From contig JADNYJ010000017.1 in NCBI GenBank assembly GCA_015501075.1, positions 310,001 to 374,000 of the forward strand: 64,000 nt of DNA. The letters are read 5' to 3'. Position numbers and translations under genes: made by a program. The notes below the pieces were generated by a model. That model did not search any database. It saw only the letters and a list, made by a program, of their open reading frames with translations, and was not told the origin of the DNA. This DNA comes from Gymnopilus junonius. Its lineage: Eukaryota; Basidiomycota; Agaricomycetes; Agaricales; Galerinaceae. Shown here in pieces: positions 1 through 12,383 of the stretch. The first letter of the stretch is position 1. Each line of letters starts with the position of its first letter.

Positions 1-239
1 TCAATCCAGTCTATCTGCGATTGAACCAGCACCGTCAAGTGGGCATTGCACCTAAAGGCCTAAATGTGAATTCTATATGCTCTAACTCCATTTCCTCTAT
101 TGCTGACTGACATTTGTCCTCAGAAAGACTCATTTACAGGGCTCATCATCCTGCGATTCAGAGTCCTCCTCTCAACGAGCCATCGGACGTAGAACTCGCT
201 GTGCAATCCCTCCGACTGATCTGTCGCGTCTTTTTGGGT

Positions 240-1620
240 ATGCCAACTCTACCACCAGAGCTATACGAAGCTATCCTCGATCACCTAGGCGGCGACAGCA
301 CCGCTCTCAGAACATGTGCCCTCGTTTCCCGTCTTTTCGCCCGCAAATGTCAACAATTGCTCTTTAGGAGCATCACTCTTGGCCGTCCATTCAAGCAATT
401 TGAGGGAAGCATCGTTTCCAAAAATTGGCCTTCCAAAAACCTTTACCAGACTTTCTCCAGCTCTCCCCATCTCGGTCGACTCATCGAGGAGTTCGAAATC
501 AGCGACGCCACACTCATGAACTTTTATCGAGAAGAATTGTCGTGGATTAGAAAGGACCTAGATGTGGCCCGCATTTTACCTCTGCTTGGCAACCTCCAAG
601 CACTTGTCATAACAGGTAATTATATGGGAAGTAGGCTAAATTTCCGTGCCTGGAAGCCAGAGCTTAAGTTCGCCATCTTGCGCAAAACACCTTCGATCTC
701 GACAATCTATCTGGCATATATTCGGAATGTACCTTGGATGATCCTCAAATCCATACCCTCATTGAAGTCTCTTTATCTTTACCAAGTGTCATTCGTTGCA
801 AATGATGCTACAGTCCTACCTGTCAGTGCTGAATTGGATGCGGACTCGAAACAGGCGGAACTAGAGACCCTGCACATCAAGACAACTTCAAGAGAAGAAT
901 GGCGGTCCTTATACCTGTGGTTGCAGATCGATAACGGGAGCTTTGATTTAGACCATTTAACCGATTTGACGCTGGATGTCGACTTCGTGATTGAAGAACC
1001 ACAAACCAGCGGACCGGAGGAGATTCACGGCATAGCATGGCTGCTTCAGCGCTGTTCAGGCAGCTTGAGAAGCTTAAATTTAATTTTTCCCCAGGAAGGT
1101 GCGTTCGCATTCTTTCTCGTTTTAGACTTGAAATGACTACTCCCGAGGTAGTTGCTTCTCCGCATTTTTCCAGTCAAAAATATCTCGATTTAAGTTCCAT
1201 GCCAAGTTTACAGGAACTTTGCCTGCACGGTTGTGTGTGGAGTGATAGAACTGGGTCCCAAAACATTATTCCCTGGCTAGTCAGAAACATATCTGAAGTC
1301 CCAGAGTCATGTCAATTACAGCGCCTGACTCTTCTTTTCACAATCGAAGACTTCGAGTTCTTGCCCGAGACTGGTTTCGACGAAGCCGTTGGGAAGATCT
1401 GGCAGATATCATAGAGAAGGTGGATAAACGGTCGGAAGTCCATATTCATATCTCGATTTTAGGTGGCATTGGAACATACGTGCAGGACGTGTTGACGACG
1501 TACCTCGCTCGACTTCTATCCCTCAAGTTGCTTACTATTAATCGAATAGATCTGAGGACGAACTTAGTTAGTTTCATTAACATGAGGAGGCGTTTTTATG
1601 TCATTAAAATATCGTTCTGA
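240..1620 (+). CDS. F-box protein, frame broken near the 3' end
   Basis: The protein starts with a typical basidiomycete F-box (MPTLPPELYEAILDHLGG at residue 1, then a LRTCALVSRLFA segment) followed by a degenerate leucine-rich tail. F-box proteins dock substrates to SCF ubiquitin ligases; the substrate is unknown. ATG 240 was chosen because the F-box begins there; the frame is open upstream to about 114, where a TTTGTCCTCAG acceptor-like sequence suggests a possible 5' intron. Exon 1 is 240-1098. An intron of 53 nt (1099-1151) restores phase and continues into a second exon. That frame stops at 1414, but homologous-looking sequence (WEDLADIIEKVDKRSEVHIH) continues in another frame from about 1390 to a stop at 1620, so one base appears to be missing near GTTGGG at 1388-1393. 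It may be a young pseudogene or a sequence error. Confidence 0.65.
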
Positions 1621-2029
1621 ATGTAAATACAGGAAATTGAATTGTGAGGACTGCATAGTCAAGCAACTTCCATCCCATTGCCAGATGCAAAGGTGCAGAG
1701 CTGGAAGTCGCTCCGGCTTAATTGAGTCTTACTGGTGTTTGCTCTATCCCTAGAGACAATACCCTATTCCAAGAAAAGGATAAGAGTTACCATCGCATGT
1801 TCACAATGGCTGCTGTGAGGGAAAGGTGAAAGAAGAAAAATTTTGCGCCAAGACTTATAAAGATTGTGGACATCACGTGATGAGAAATCGGAGTTTGGAC
1901 TAAATTTAAAACCACATTCGTTTGGCCATCCCTTTCTCATTCATCTAATTCTCATAGTCCAGGTATCCGTTCTGAACATTCCCTGCATCATAAGCACATG
2001 TATATAGCACAGTATTATTTTAGGTAGTA

Positions 2030-2215
2030 ATGCCTGCGAACATCGAAGGACTACCCCGGGAGTTACTGGATGATATAGTCGACAAGACTGCGGAAATAGG
2101 AGGTTCGCTCAATGCGCTCTCGCGGACAGCTCGTTTATCCTGTCTCCGTGCCAAAAACGCCTGTTTGATACAGTGGCATAACAATTCTTCATTTCTCGAA
2201 GCATTCCCCAACTAA
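2030..2215 (+). pseudogene. F-box gene fragment
   Basis: A short reading frame opens with MPANIEGLPRELLDDIVDK, matching the first helix of basidiomycete F-box domains, and runs on to LNALSRTARLS. The expected next block (CQKRLFDTVA) is present, but in a different frame at about 2150-2185, so the domain is broken by a frameshift. No leucine-rich tail follows. It is preceded by an acceptor-like TTTTAG at about 2020. I read it as a dead partial copy of the F-box family also seen at 240, 25264 and 39148. Confidence 0.6.
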
Positions 2216-2940
2216 AATCGACAGATTTATTTTCCTGCTAAAGGGATCTCCTCACCTGGCATTATACACACCACATCTCTCCCTCCTTTATCTGGGCCTG
2301 GAACATAGGACAGCCAAAGAAACGAGGATATCCTTGCGGATCTTTTTTTGCGGTTTATCAACATCAAAAGATTTTCTCTGAAAAATTATTCTCAAACCCT
2401 CGCAAGAAAATGTAGTAGTGATCAAGGTTCAATCGACTTCATTTCCCTCGGCCTTAGCTCAGAACTCTTGTATCCGCTTTGCCTTGTCTTCTTTATGATC
2501 CTGAAATCAAGGAGGATAGGCTATTCATAGCGAACTTGGCAGGGAAACGCAGAGCAAATATAATTTCAATGTCAATTGTACTATATTAGTGTCTTCAAAT
2601 CCGTACCTCTGACTGAGTTGATTGAAATAAAATTTGAAAACAAGAGCCGATTATAAACACTGGTTACGGTTTAGTATACAAAGTATTACCACCATTGGCA
2701 CTGCCAGTGCCCAAAGGTTCGGCCTGCAATATCCGTCATCCAGCACTTCATGTCAAGCGGGTCAATTCCTCCCCCTCTCAGCTCTAGCAACGTGTACTGA
2801 AGCAACCCTCGTGCAAGCGGGCGCACCACAGATGAGCTCACTACTGGACGAAGGGTTTTAGGTCCTACTATGACGTGAATGTGACAAGAAGTTAGTTTGA
2901 GACTTGAGGCGGGCGTCTCGCTACTACTCATTTATAGAGA
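2216..2940. other. intergenic, no gene seen
   Basis: No supported gene. The block at about 2427-2452 (GGTTCAATCGACTTCATTTC and neighbouring bases) recurs in diverged form at about 3441-3466, linking this stretch to the repeat region that follows. Confidence 0.5.
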
Positions 2941-5100
2941 AATGAAATGGCCTCGGGGCAAAAAAAAGGAAAGAAAGAATGGAAGGAAGGAACGGAAAAA
3001 AGCAAAAAGACAGCGTCCGCAGTGGACTAATCAAATCGCCACTCCCGAGGTTTGTATTTAAGCTTCGTTGACATCGGAAGCCAAGCTGAGTATCATCGTC
3101 GAGGAAGACGGGAGGCACTGACAATCTAATGCAGTATTCAAAACATGATTAACCTCGGACACTGGAAATTTTTTGACGGATGCTATGGATTGGTTAGATT
3201 AGAATAGAATACTTAGGATAGGATTGTAGGATTGTGATGATGGCGAGGCTCCGAGATAATATCGATGGGTGGCAATGCTGCCAATGCAGAGCTTGTTGGA
3301 TAATGGATTAATCAAGACTTCAAAGAGAGAAGGAAGCATATATCAGCGGCTGGATCAAGGTATGTGATGAGGGTACTTGTGGCGCACACATTGAATAATA
3401 TAGAGCACAAGGAAGGAAGAAAGGTGCGGTTGATCATGCATCATGGTTCAATCGATTTCATTTCCCTCAGCTCTGCACTGGCACTGTCATATCGTATCGT
3501 ATTCTATCTGATCCTATGATCAAGGAAAGAAGTACTCGTATATTTATATCCTCTACAACGAATGTGGGGTGGAGAAGCCTAGAGGAGAGAAAGAGAGGAC
3601 CTAGAATCCGGAGAGGTATTTTTGCCAATTGGCACCCCTTCATGGTCAGATTTGAATCACACCCCTGTGTAATGCCCAGTGGGAAAAGAAAGACTCGGAA
3701 GGAAAGAAAGATGAACAGGGTGGGTGTCTGATATCTCTGATATCTATGTCATCGTCACTGTCCGAGGCTTACATATCTCGACAATATTGAAGCGACCTTT
3801 AGTCAGCCTTGGTGAAGGAAGTCCCGTCGAAGGAGACGTGTTTGCCCACTCTGGCAGTGATTTACCTTCCTGCAAGAAAACCCTCGGGGCTAGTACAGGA
3901 GCACAGGGTATACTGCAGACTCTAGACTCGGAAGAAGGAAAGAAAGAGGAACGGCTATAATATTACCACTTGCCACTGCCCGAGGAGTTTTCTTCAGCGA
4001 TGTGTATAAGGAACGTTCAGCCAGCTTTGGGGTTCGAGCGCGATGAGTTCCCCCCACTCTGGCAGGCGATTTGAGTCACTAGAGAAAAAACCTCGGACTG
4101 GCATGAGCGCTGGTATGCAGACTATGTACATTATACTCTAGGCACGCCTGCTCTTGGAAAACAATCAAGACAGAAAGAAAGAGAGAAAATAAGAGGGAAA
4201 GGAAAGAAACAGAGAAAGGAAAGAAAGAGGAAAAAGAAAGAAATGGAGAAAGGAAGAAAAGAGAAAGGAGGGGTTCGTAGCAGTGGGTTTTACCCGCTAC
4301 TTGAGGTTTCCTCCACTCCAATCCGCTGAAGCCAGCTCTAGAGGAATCGTGTCAAAGTTCGACTGTAACAACACACGGCATATTAGTCTGGCAGATGGAA
4401 TGGTTCGTGGAGAATGAACCTCAGGCCAGTGCAAGTCTCGTTTATGGTGAGCGTGGAGGCGTCCTGATTTCGCCCACCACTGCCCGATGCTTTTTGCATA
4501 ACTGGAATTCCTCCAACTTGAGGTTCGTGTCGAAGAGAACGAGACACGCACTCCATCAAACTGGGGATTTGATATCCCGGAGAAAGAAAAACATAGTTTA
4601 TCACAGGACTACCCGCGACTCCCTGAGGTTTGCATCTACCTACAGGAATCCCCAACTGGTGGGGACTCCGAGTTGTATTCAAGGTTCGGAGCCCAACCAC
4701 CCACTCTGGGGATGTGAGCTGGAGAAAAAAACCTCGGGGTCAATGTGGGAGCTCTGGACTTGTGCTTGAACGAACTTGTGCTGGGCAATGATCAGAGAAA
4801 GTTGAAGAAAGGATAGAATAAGTAGAGAACAAACAGGCGATTAATTGATGATCAATCGTACATATCAAGGTGTAGATCTGTAGGAAAGACTTCCCTTGTA
4901 TGACTAAATGGGACGGAGGTCTAGACGACCCGGGTTCCGTATTTATCGCTGTCTTGGAATGGGGGGTTATTCAGCGCCATCAAAAGAAGTTGGCTCTCCC
5001 TCGGTCTGGGATTACTGATCATGGAGGGGTCTGGGGAGTGAGCTCTGCGACGTGTAACCTCGTTTCACCGTTGCCGAGTCTGGGCTAGAAAGAGATACCG
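2941..5100. repeat. diverged repeat cluster with CTCGG/CCGAGG boxes
   Basis: Several short boxes recur in the same order with heavy divergence. CCACTCCCGAGG/CCACTGCCCGAGG-like boxes lie near 3042 and 3972. CCCACTCTGG-like boxes lie near 3846, 4050 and 4701. AAAAACCTCGG-like boxes lie near 3880, 4086 and 4727. Purine-rich GAAA/GGAAG tracts separate some copies (about 2963-3010, 4160-4270). I found no terminal repeats, target duplications or coding capacity, so this looks like an eroded tandem or dispersed non-coding repeat. It ends about 0.5 kb before the bZIP gene. Confidence 0.5.
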
Positions 5101-5593
5101 GAACTCCGGGGAGCAGGATTGGAAGCTTGAAGAAAAACAAGAGAGACAGCTCGTTCAGAATCCAGAGGGAATCAACTGCGCAAGGCAAGTCTAAAACAAC
5201 GTTGTTATTATCATGATCGACCATCGTAGAACATGATAGAAAGCACGAGAATAGACATGAAGACAGGAGGGGAGCGGACATAACCCGGGCAGGTCAATTT
5301 TGAGGGTGCTTTGCAAGCTGATCAAGTTGCCGATAGCACACGTCGCCGCCGAGGCAGAGCGGAATCTATTGTTGGTGCAAGTGGGAAAATGATTAGGTAA
5401 GGGGGCTATTCGCGAGACTGCGGGTGTGCCCTGATGGGGCCTAACTCGATCCTAATCCACCACCATCCATACCAACAACCAACTCTTTCTTTTTTCTTTT
5501 TCATTGCATAGGCGCCATTGTCCGCTCTTTGCAATTCGTTCTCTCACAGGCGTACGCCATATCCTCAGACGACAATTCTGTTGATTTTTGTGT
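5101..5593. promoter_or_regulatory. probable upstream region of the bZIP gene
   Basis: About 490 bases between the last recognisable repeat box and the bZIP start codon. A pyrimidine-rich stretch (about 5480-5510, CTTTCTTTTTTCTTTTTC) precedes the ATG by roughly 90 bases, as is common near fungal transcription starts. No TATA box or named operator is evident. Confidence 0.3.
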
Positions 5594-8256
5594 ATGAGTC
5601 ATCCAGCCATGTTGGTCGACAATAACCACCTGTTCCAACCCTCCTACTTTGCTGTTTCTTCCTCCTCTGCCCCATCCACTTCCTCCTCGAACAATCAAAT
5701 CCCCGACTTCTCGGGCGACATCAATGACTTCTTCGATACTGAACTCTTCAGCAACTCATTTGCAATGGGGAATTCTGCAGGTCAATCGTCCACATCACGA
5801 GGCTCGTCCCCGCAGAGTATCTTAACCCCGCCACAGGACCCCCTGCCCACTTCCTTCCCGGATGTCCACGACGAAGACAGCGGGGGTAACAACAGCAGCA
5901 ACTTCTACTCACTCTTCGACGATGACCTCAAGACGATGGACATGTCCCTCCCCTCTTCTTCCGGTGATTTTATGGGCCTAGGCACCATGGACACTTCGTA
6001 CGGAGCTGGCGTTTCCGGCTTTGACATGTCTATGGCCATGAACATGGGCGGGTTCGGCATGGGCATGGACCTGTCTTCGCTCGGTGGCGTCGGTATGGGT
6101 TTGATGGATCAGGACCCTATGCAAGGCAGGGGCATCGATCCTCAGCTCGTTGATACGCCTTCTGCTGTGAGCGATCATGGGGAGGATGAGTCGGACGATA
6201 AGGAATCGCCGCGATCGCCCCCTGATGTCCCTGCGCAGCAGCTACCGCCTGTTGTGGTGGAGCCCACTACCGCCAGCACCAAGGAGGCGGGGAAGCCTAT
6301 GATTACCATCGCACCCGTCAAAGTTGGCGGCCACGGCAAAGCTCGCAAAGGGACCGTGCAAAGCGGCGGCGTCGTGAAGAAGACCTCTACCGCGACCAAA
6401 GAGAAGGAAAATGTCACTTCGACTTACTCCGCCCCGGCCAAGAAGAACAGTGCCCAAGCGAAAGCTTTAACATCCATACCCACAATCACATCCACACTCG
6501 CGTCCGCATCCGCTTACAAAGCATCCACACCCGGGCCCTTTCTCTCGGGTGGGAGCTCGACCAGGGCGGATAGTGAGGCGGGGGGTGATGATGACGATGA
6601 TGATAGTTTGCCACAGGATTGGAGACCTTCGCCTGAAGTGTTTGCGAAGATGACGAGTAAGGAGAAGAGACAGCTGAGGAATAAGATCAGTGCGAGGAAT
6701 TTCAGGGTTAGGCGAAAAGGTTTGTTTTTTAGTCTTTTTTTTTGTGGTATTGAAATTTTTTGGGTTTGTGGTTTAGAATATATCGCTACGCTCGAAGGCG
6801 ACATTGCAGAGCGCGATCGCATGCTCGACCACTTCCGCACTCAACTGGGCTCGCGTGAGTCCGAGAACTTTGCCCTGCGCCAAGAAATCGCAGCGCTGAA
6901 GAAAGCCCTCCTCGACGGCCGTGGGGGACCTATCAACCTGCCTCCTCCCGCGCCTCTCCCAGAACACAGCGCAGCCGAAGTCCTCCTCTCCTCCGCATCC
7001 TCATCCACCTCCTACACCCCCAGCTCCCAGCTCCTCACGCCCAACACACAAAAGGACCTCCCATCCTCACCCCGTCTCGGCGCGAACGCAGCCAACAGGT
7101 TCTGGGGCGGCGTTGCTGCTGGCGGTGTGGGTCTGGGCGGTGGATACACCCCCGTGCATACGGCGCTGCTGCCGGATGTGGGGAGCGTGTTGAGGAGGGG
7201 ACTGTTGCAGGAGAACATGAACCCTGCGTTGAATGGTGCCAGTGGAAACGCGAATGGGTTGTCAGGTGTTGGAAGTGACAAGATAAGGGGTGGCTTGGGC
7301 GGGTTCGATGGGTTTGCGGATTTGAACCCGTTCACGATGAAGACTTTGGATGCGTATGTATTTTCTATTTTCTATTATTTTTATTGGTTTGCTTACATAA
7401 CTATTTTAGATACCGTATGCATCTCTGGGGCAAGATGGCCCAACAGCACGCTGCCAACAACAACAGCAACAACAACAACACTGCAGGATACTCCCCCTCC
7501 TCCTCTGCCACATCCTCCCCCTCTCCTCCGTCCACGCACTCCCAGCTCCCTATGGGCCTCGCCGGGAACTTGCGCCCGCACTTCTTCACACCGTCTTCCA
7601 AAGGCAATTTACCCTCTTCCTCTTCCCCCTCCTCTTCCTCCTCCTCTTCTTTGGGGTACGGATCAACCTTATCAGCGCTGTTGTCGGGTAAACAGGGTTC
7701 GGCAGCTGCGGGATCATATCCCAGTCCGCCGGCGTCGCCTTTGCTTGGACCCAAGGGTTCTTCGTCTTCGTCTTATTCGTCGAGTAGGGACAAGGAGATG
7801 CAGCAGAGGCAACAACAGCAGCAGCATGCGATGCTCGCTGCAATGGCCAGCCAGACTATTCTGGGTAAGCTCGGAGCGGCGTTTTGGGATGCGTTCACGG
7901 GTCATTCGGGGCATGGAGCTGGAGCTGGGTCTGCTTCAGCCTTGGCTAGTGCGCATGGAGCGCACAGAGGTGATTGGGATACGGATAAAGTACAGAGGGT
8001 GCTTTCAGGTAAAGCTGTGCTCCGGGTGGTGGACGTTGAGCCTCCTACTGTTGTTGTTGGTGGACCTTCTTCGAGTGTGTCGAGCGCTTCGATGATCAAG
8101 GAGGTGCCTAGTGTGAAGCAAGTATCGGTGGCCGCCAAGGAGATGGCAGTGCCGGTGCTGAAGACTGAGGCGACGCGGCCAGCGCCGTCGTGTACGGAGT
8201 GTTTTACTGAGATTTTGGAGGAGAGTATGAGGAGTTTGACGTTGGGGAAGAAGTAA
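5594..8256 (+). CDS. bZIP transcription factor, large and low-complexity
   Basis: A sequence-specific nuclear regulator is predicted. The model has three exons, 5594-6719, 6777-7353 and 7410-8256, giving 849 aa; the intron phases agree. The basic region (RNKISARNFRVRRK) matches the bZIP N-x7-R core, and intron 1 splits it from the leucine zipper that begins EYIATLEGDIAERD and runs about 45 residues with heptad spacing. A short conserved block (LDAYRMHLWGKMAQQ) straddles intron 2. The rest is Ser, Gly, Pro, Gln and Asn rich: an acidic and Met/Gly-rich N-terminal half suited to activation, and Ser and Gln runs near the C-terminus. Both introns are 56-57 nt. ATG 5594 is the first in frame. The family is clear, but I cannot name the orthologue or target genes. 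Confidence 0.85.
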
Positions 8257-8390
8257 TTGGGGTTACCCATCATCTCATCGCATGTCATGTCATGTCATCC
8301 CATTCCATTCCATCGCGTCGTTGTTATCATCTACGTCGTACCTTCCGTATTTCTTCCTCTGTATATGGACATTTCCTGAAATCATGCTCA

Positions 8391-8452
8391 ACATCACCGT
8401 CATCACCGTCACTGTCACCATCACCATCATCATCATCATTACCAACATCACC
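8391..8452. repeat. CAY trinucleotide microsatellite
   Basis: Imperfect CATCACCGT / CATCATCAT repeats immediately downstream of the bZIP gene. Direct observation; no function inferred. Confidence 0.8.
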
Positions 8453-11400
8453 ACCTTAATGGCTCGACGCTCGCAGCTCGCCATGATGAGCGCTGCTTGT
8501 AGCGCCTCTCCCTGCGACAGTCAAAACCACTTGGCCGTCCTCCCCCTCCCTTCTTAACCCAGTCGCTCTTTATCCTTTTTCATTTGTCTTCCTTCCTCCT
8601 TCTGGCTCTCCGTCACTCTCAATATTCGACACACCACCCAGCTCAGCTTATTATAACACCAGCACAGCACAAAGCAAAGCAAAGCAATAGTTGCATGCGT
8701 TAATTCTTTTTCCTCCCCACTTTGCATCTCGCCGGACTCGATACACTAAATTCGCTTTTTTTCTGCGCCGTTATCCAAGCTTTCAAAGCTTTCTTCTTTC
8801 CTTCAATGTTCTTGAAGTGAAGATTTGATTGCAGTCGCTCTTTTTCGCGTTCTTTTTTTTTCTTCCTTCTTCCTTTCTTGCTTAGTTAGGTTTGGTTTGA
8901 TCTTGATCGTGATCTCTGAAGAAGGAGAATCAGTCTGAAGATGTTATATTGAAAGAAGTGGTATCCCCGTATCCCGTATCCAGTACATCGTGAGCTTTAC
9001 ATAAAGTAGAATTCTTTTTTTTTGTAGTCTGTACGTAGTTTGAATCCGAGTACAACGGTTGAATGAATGAATGGTATTATTTATGTTGCTCGAGTAGGAC
9101 TGGACGATGGACTGTACTTGTGTATGATTTGAGTTTGTGGAGCCCTTTGGCGGGTTCGCATGATGATCGATCAACGCGTCACGGCCTGCCCTAGAGTCAA
9201 CGCGTTGCTGTCCAGTGTCCTCCGTCCTCCTCCGTCATACACTCCTGTCAAGCCATCCCTTTCGTCAATGTCAGCCTATTCGGCTCCAAGAAAACTAAAG
9301 ACGATTCTTGAATATTGTGCCATCTTCATCTTGCGTGGTCGCTAGCTGGATCGTTAACGATCTGTACTCCGTTACTTATGTACTTCTGCACTTGGTGTTG
9401 GTGTTCGTCTGCATAGGCTCCTCGGATGGTCCTTGGCCTCGGATAATTATGGCATTGACACTGCGGCCTCGCGGATAGTGATCGCATTTGAATAATGGAT
9501 TCCGGCCATACTCGAGCATGGGTGCGACTCCCTTTTGTATACACACTAAACAAATTTTCAGAGGTACAGGATTGTTTTTTTTTGGTTGACAATGCGGATA
9601 CGTCTGCTCGTTTTTCTCCTTGTGGTTTCGAGGGCTTGTGCGATTGGTCGGTTATGTTCATTTCGAGGTACGTTTGACCTGAAAATCATCGCCTTCTAAA
9701 TCACTGACCTGTAACCTTATCTGCCCAACTAGTAGGCGCTCTGCAGATCCAGCTCCTCCATTCGCTTCTTGGAGTCGTCCTTGTAGACTGGACCCTCTTT
9801 TCAGCTCAAACATATCGAATGTTCAGTGCGTTTAGCACTTATTAAAGCCTGAATCATGTCCTTGGGCATTGCTGATCTTTCATTCGGCCTTTTTTTTTCA
9901 GATATGTGCGAGATGAAATAATTCGAGGCGTATCTTAACATCTCCATGCCACAGTTGAACATTGAATTTGATGACGAATGTTCGCCTGCTGCATCATGAA
10001 CCATTCTGGTGCAAAAGCCAGATTTTTTTCGAAGTCGATAAAGGACTTTTTTTTTCTGTCAGATGCTTTCACATCTACTTTCTGTCACAGTGCAATGTTG
10101 GACGATTTAACAACTGAAAGTCGTTCTTTTTTTCTGCGTCTTCAGATGGCTCTGGCGACGCAAGGTTGAAATGACAAAATTGGACCCGAGGGCAGCGTGG
10201 AAGGTGTGACTGATATTTTTTGGATATGTTACACTGCGATTTGGACATTGAAATGGGGACTGAGTAGAGTTCTATTTTCTGACCGTTCTGGATGTTAGCC
10301 TCATTTTCCTCGGCAAAGACAGTCACTTACGACCCTGTTATCTATTCACGTTTATCTATATTCTTTGCAGAGCCTCAGGAACGCATCCTCGTCATATGGT
10401 GTCGATTCTGATTTGGGCAAGGACCGAAAACACGGACCTTTTGAGCGTTGGTTTCTGATTTCTCTGCTCGTCGGGTCATTAGCTCGACATCCCGACCATT
10501 TTTTGAACTGGTGACAAGTTTCCAGTTTTGCGGATGCAGTCTGCTGCCTATTCGACTGACTTTTGGAGGCGCATTACGACCGGGGATGATCGCAAATTCA
10601 TACCATATGGCGGTGAAATATCCCTTGTTTGATGAATCAATTCAATTCATGGATGTTGCTTAGGACTGTGAATAGTCGGCGCTCTGAAATATGAATGTTT
10701 CCGGCGATTTGTGCAATGCGAGTTTCCCTTTCATATGCGCCCCACCGCTCCTCATCCCTGGCAGGAGACCTCGGCATGCCTCGATATGGACAATGGGATA
10801 TGATGAGACAGTGAGGTCGCGTCTGAAAATGTCCACCACCAACCCCAACACTTCATCTATGGCAAACGCTGTGTAATTGGACCGCCGGCGGGAAGACCTG
10901 GTCGCCCTGTTACTTGAGTCTTTCCTCATAATAATTGGCTGGGATGCTTATTAGCCAGTAAGTATGTCCACTGAATAATTGTTATGTTTCTGATAATAAC
11001 GAGGGACTGAGATTGCACATAAAACACGTTTTTTGCCGACTGAGCTAAACTTGTAAATTGCGGCAAGTTCCCATTCGCTGGTATTCAACCAACCAACCAA
11101 CCATTAAAAGAAAAAGAAAAAGAAAACTGATCGTTGCATGCCATGCGCAGCGATCGTAGAGGATGTATGCGAAATGAGATGTTGTTTCCCTGGACGCCGC
11201 CAGGGCATGATGTCCGTGCGTTGGCCTCTCTTACTACTTAGGCTTTAGCGGACGGTCGTTCACTAGAAAAATATCCGACTTATTAGCAAGAGAACTACCA
11301 ACCATTTCTATTTACGATAACGATTCATCAGTTCTGTTGACGACTTGCGGGAGAATCCCTGACAATTGGACCCCTCGCAACGATATGAGTAAAGAATTGA

Positions 11401-12383
11401 TGGGTTCTTCATTTTCCTGAACGTGTGGGTCCAGGAAAATTTTATCCATTCCGCGTCCGATTTCTTCGATTTGTCGCTGTAAATACTATGGAAGCTCAAG
11501 CTCCAGACTCAAGATAGAAGGAATCGATTTGGGTTTGGTAGAAAGTGAGACAGAGACTGAAGGATAAGAAATATCAACCATGGCAGCTCTATTTTCCTCT
11601 TTCGATATGGCCGTCATTGACGTCAACCGCCACTCAGGGCTCAAGCGAAAAAGCGCGCTTTGTCCGCGCCTCATCTTGCCACATGCTGTCAACGTGATTG
11701 TGCATTTTCCCCGTCCCGTCTCGTAAGCTGATGATTTACGGCAGGTTTTCCTTCTTTTGCATGCCGCTCCCACTTCCTGCGTGGCATTTTCCGTTTGGCA
11801 GGTCTTCCAGAAGTCGACCGACGCCACATCATTTTATCAACAAAGAGAAGCCATGGGCACGAGGCTACTGACTTCGAATTCGGCAATAAGTAATTGCTGT
11901 TGAACTCTACCTTTAGCCCGAGCCACTGTGACCATTGGGCAAGGTGACCTACGTCTCTGGGACTGTTTTGCGGCCACATAAATGGATTCAAGGTGCTAAT
12001 TTGCCCTATCTGTCAGATTCAGGGGGTTTCCATGCTTACGGGGATGTTGTACATTTTCAGGATACCCGCTCTTGCCTGGCCGGATTTATTGGTTGTTCTA
12101 GTTCAAATAAGACTATACACGCCAATATGAAAGAAAACCCTTAAAGGAAGTACCCTTTTGAATCTTAATTCTCTGACGACTTGTCAACGGGGCTGGTGTG
12201 AACTGGCGGCGCCGCTACCCCCACCGAGAGCTCAAGGTGCCCTGGCGCTTAACGCTTTTAGGAAATTGCTTTCTGTCCCTCTGTTGTTGACCACCACCTT
12301 CCTTTCGTTCCCCTCCTCTGCTGTTGGGGCATCTGCCCGGCCCTTTGCTTCGTTCGGCGCGTTCCAAGGTCGATCCAGAGGCT
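8453..12383. other. 3.9 kb without a supported gene
   Basis: Only short open frames with no recognisable family. A possible minus-strand C-terminus reads PVYKDDSKKRMEELDLQSAY and stop at about 9729-9793, but I could not connect it to upstream exons. Simple repeats occur at 11086-11103 (CAAC units) and 11105-11126 (AAAAG units). T-runs preceding CAG (for example near 9890 and 10130) look like splice acceptors, so a weakly conserved or non-coding transcript is possible. Confidence 0.4.

Noticed and set aside
4030..4045. GGTTCGAGC as a tRNA B-box
   Set aside because: No matching A-box or acceptor stem at the right distance.
6175..8288. Long open frames antisense to and overlapping the bZIP gene
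   Set aside because: They are compositionally forced by the GC-rich, repetitive bZIP codons, have no recognisable family and are broken relative to each other.
9326..10929. Several 60-110 codon frames between the bZIP gene and the small-exon gene
   Set aside because: No consistent splice model and no family resemblance, so I left them as intergenic.
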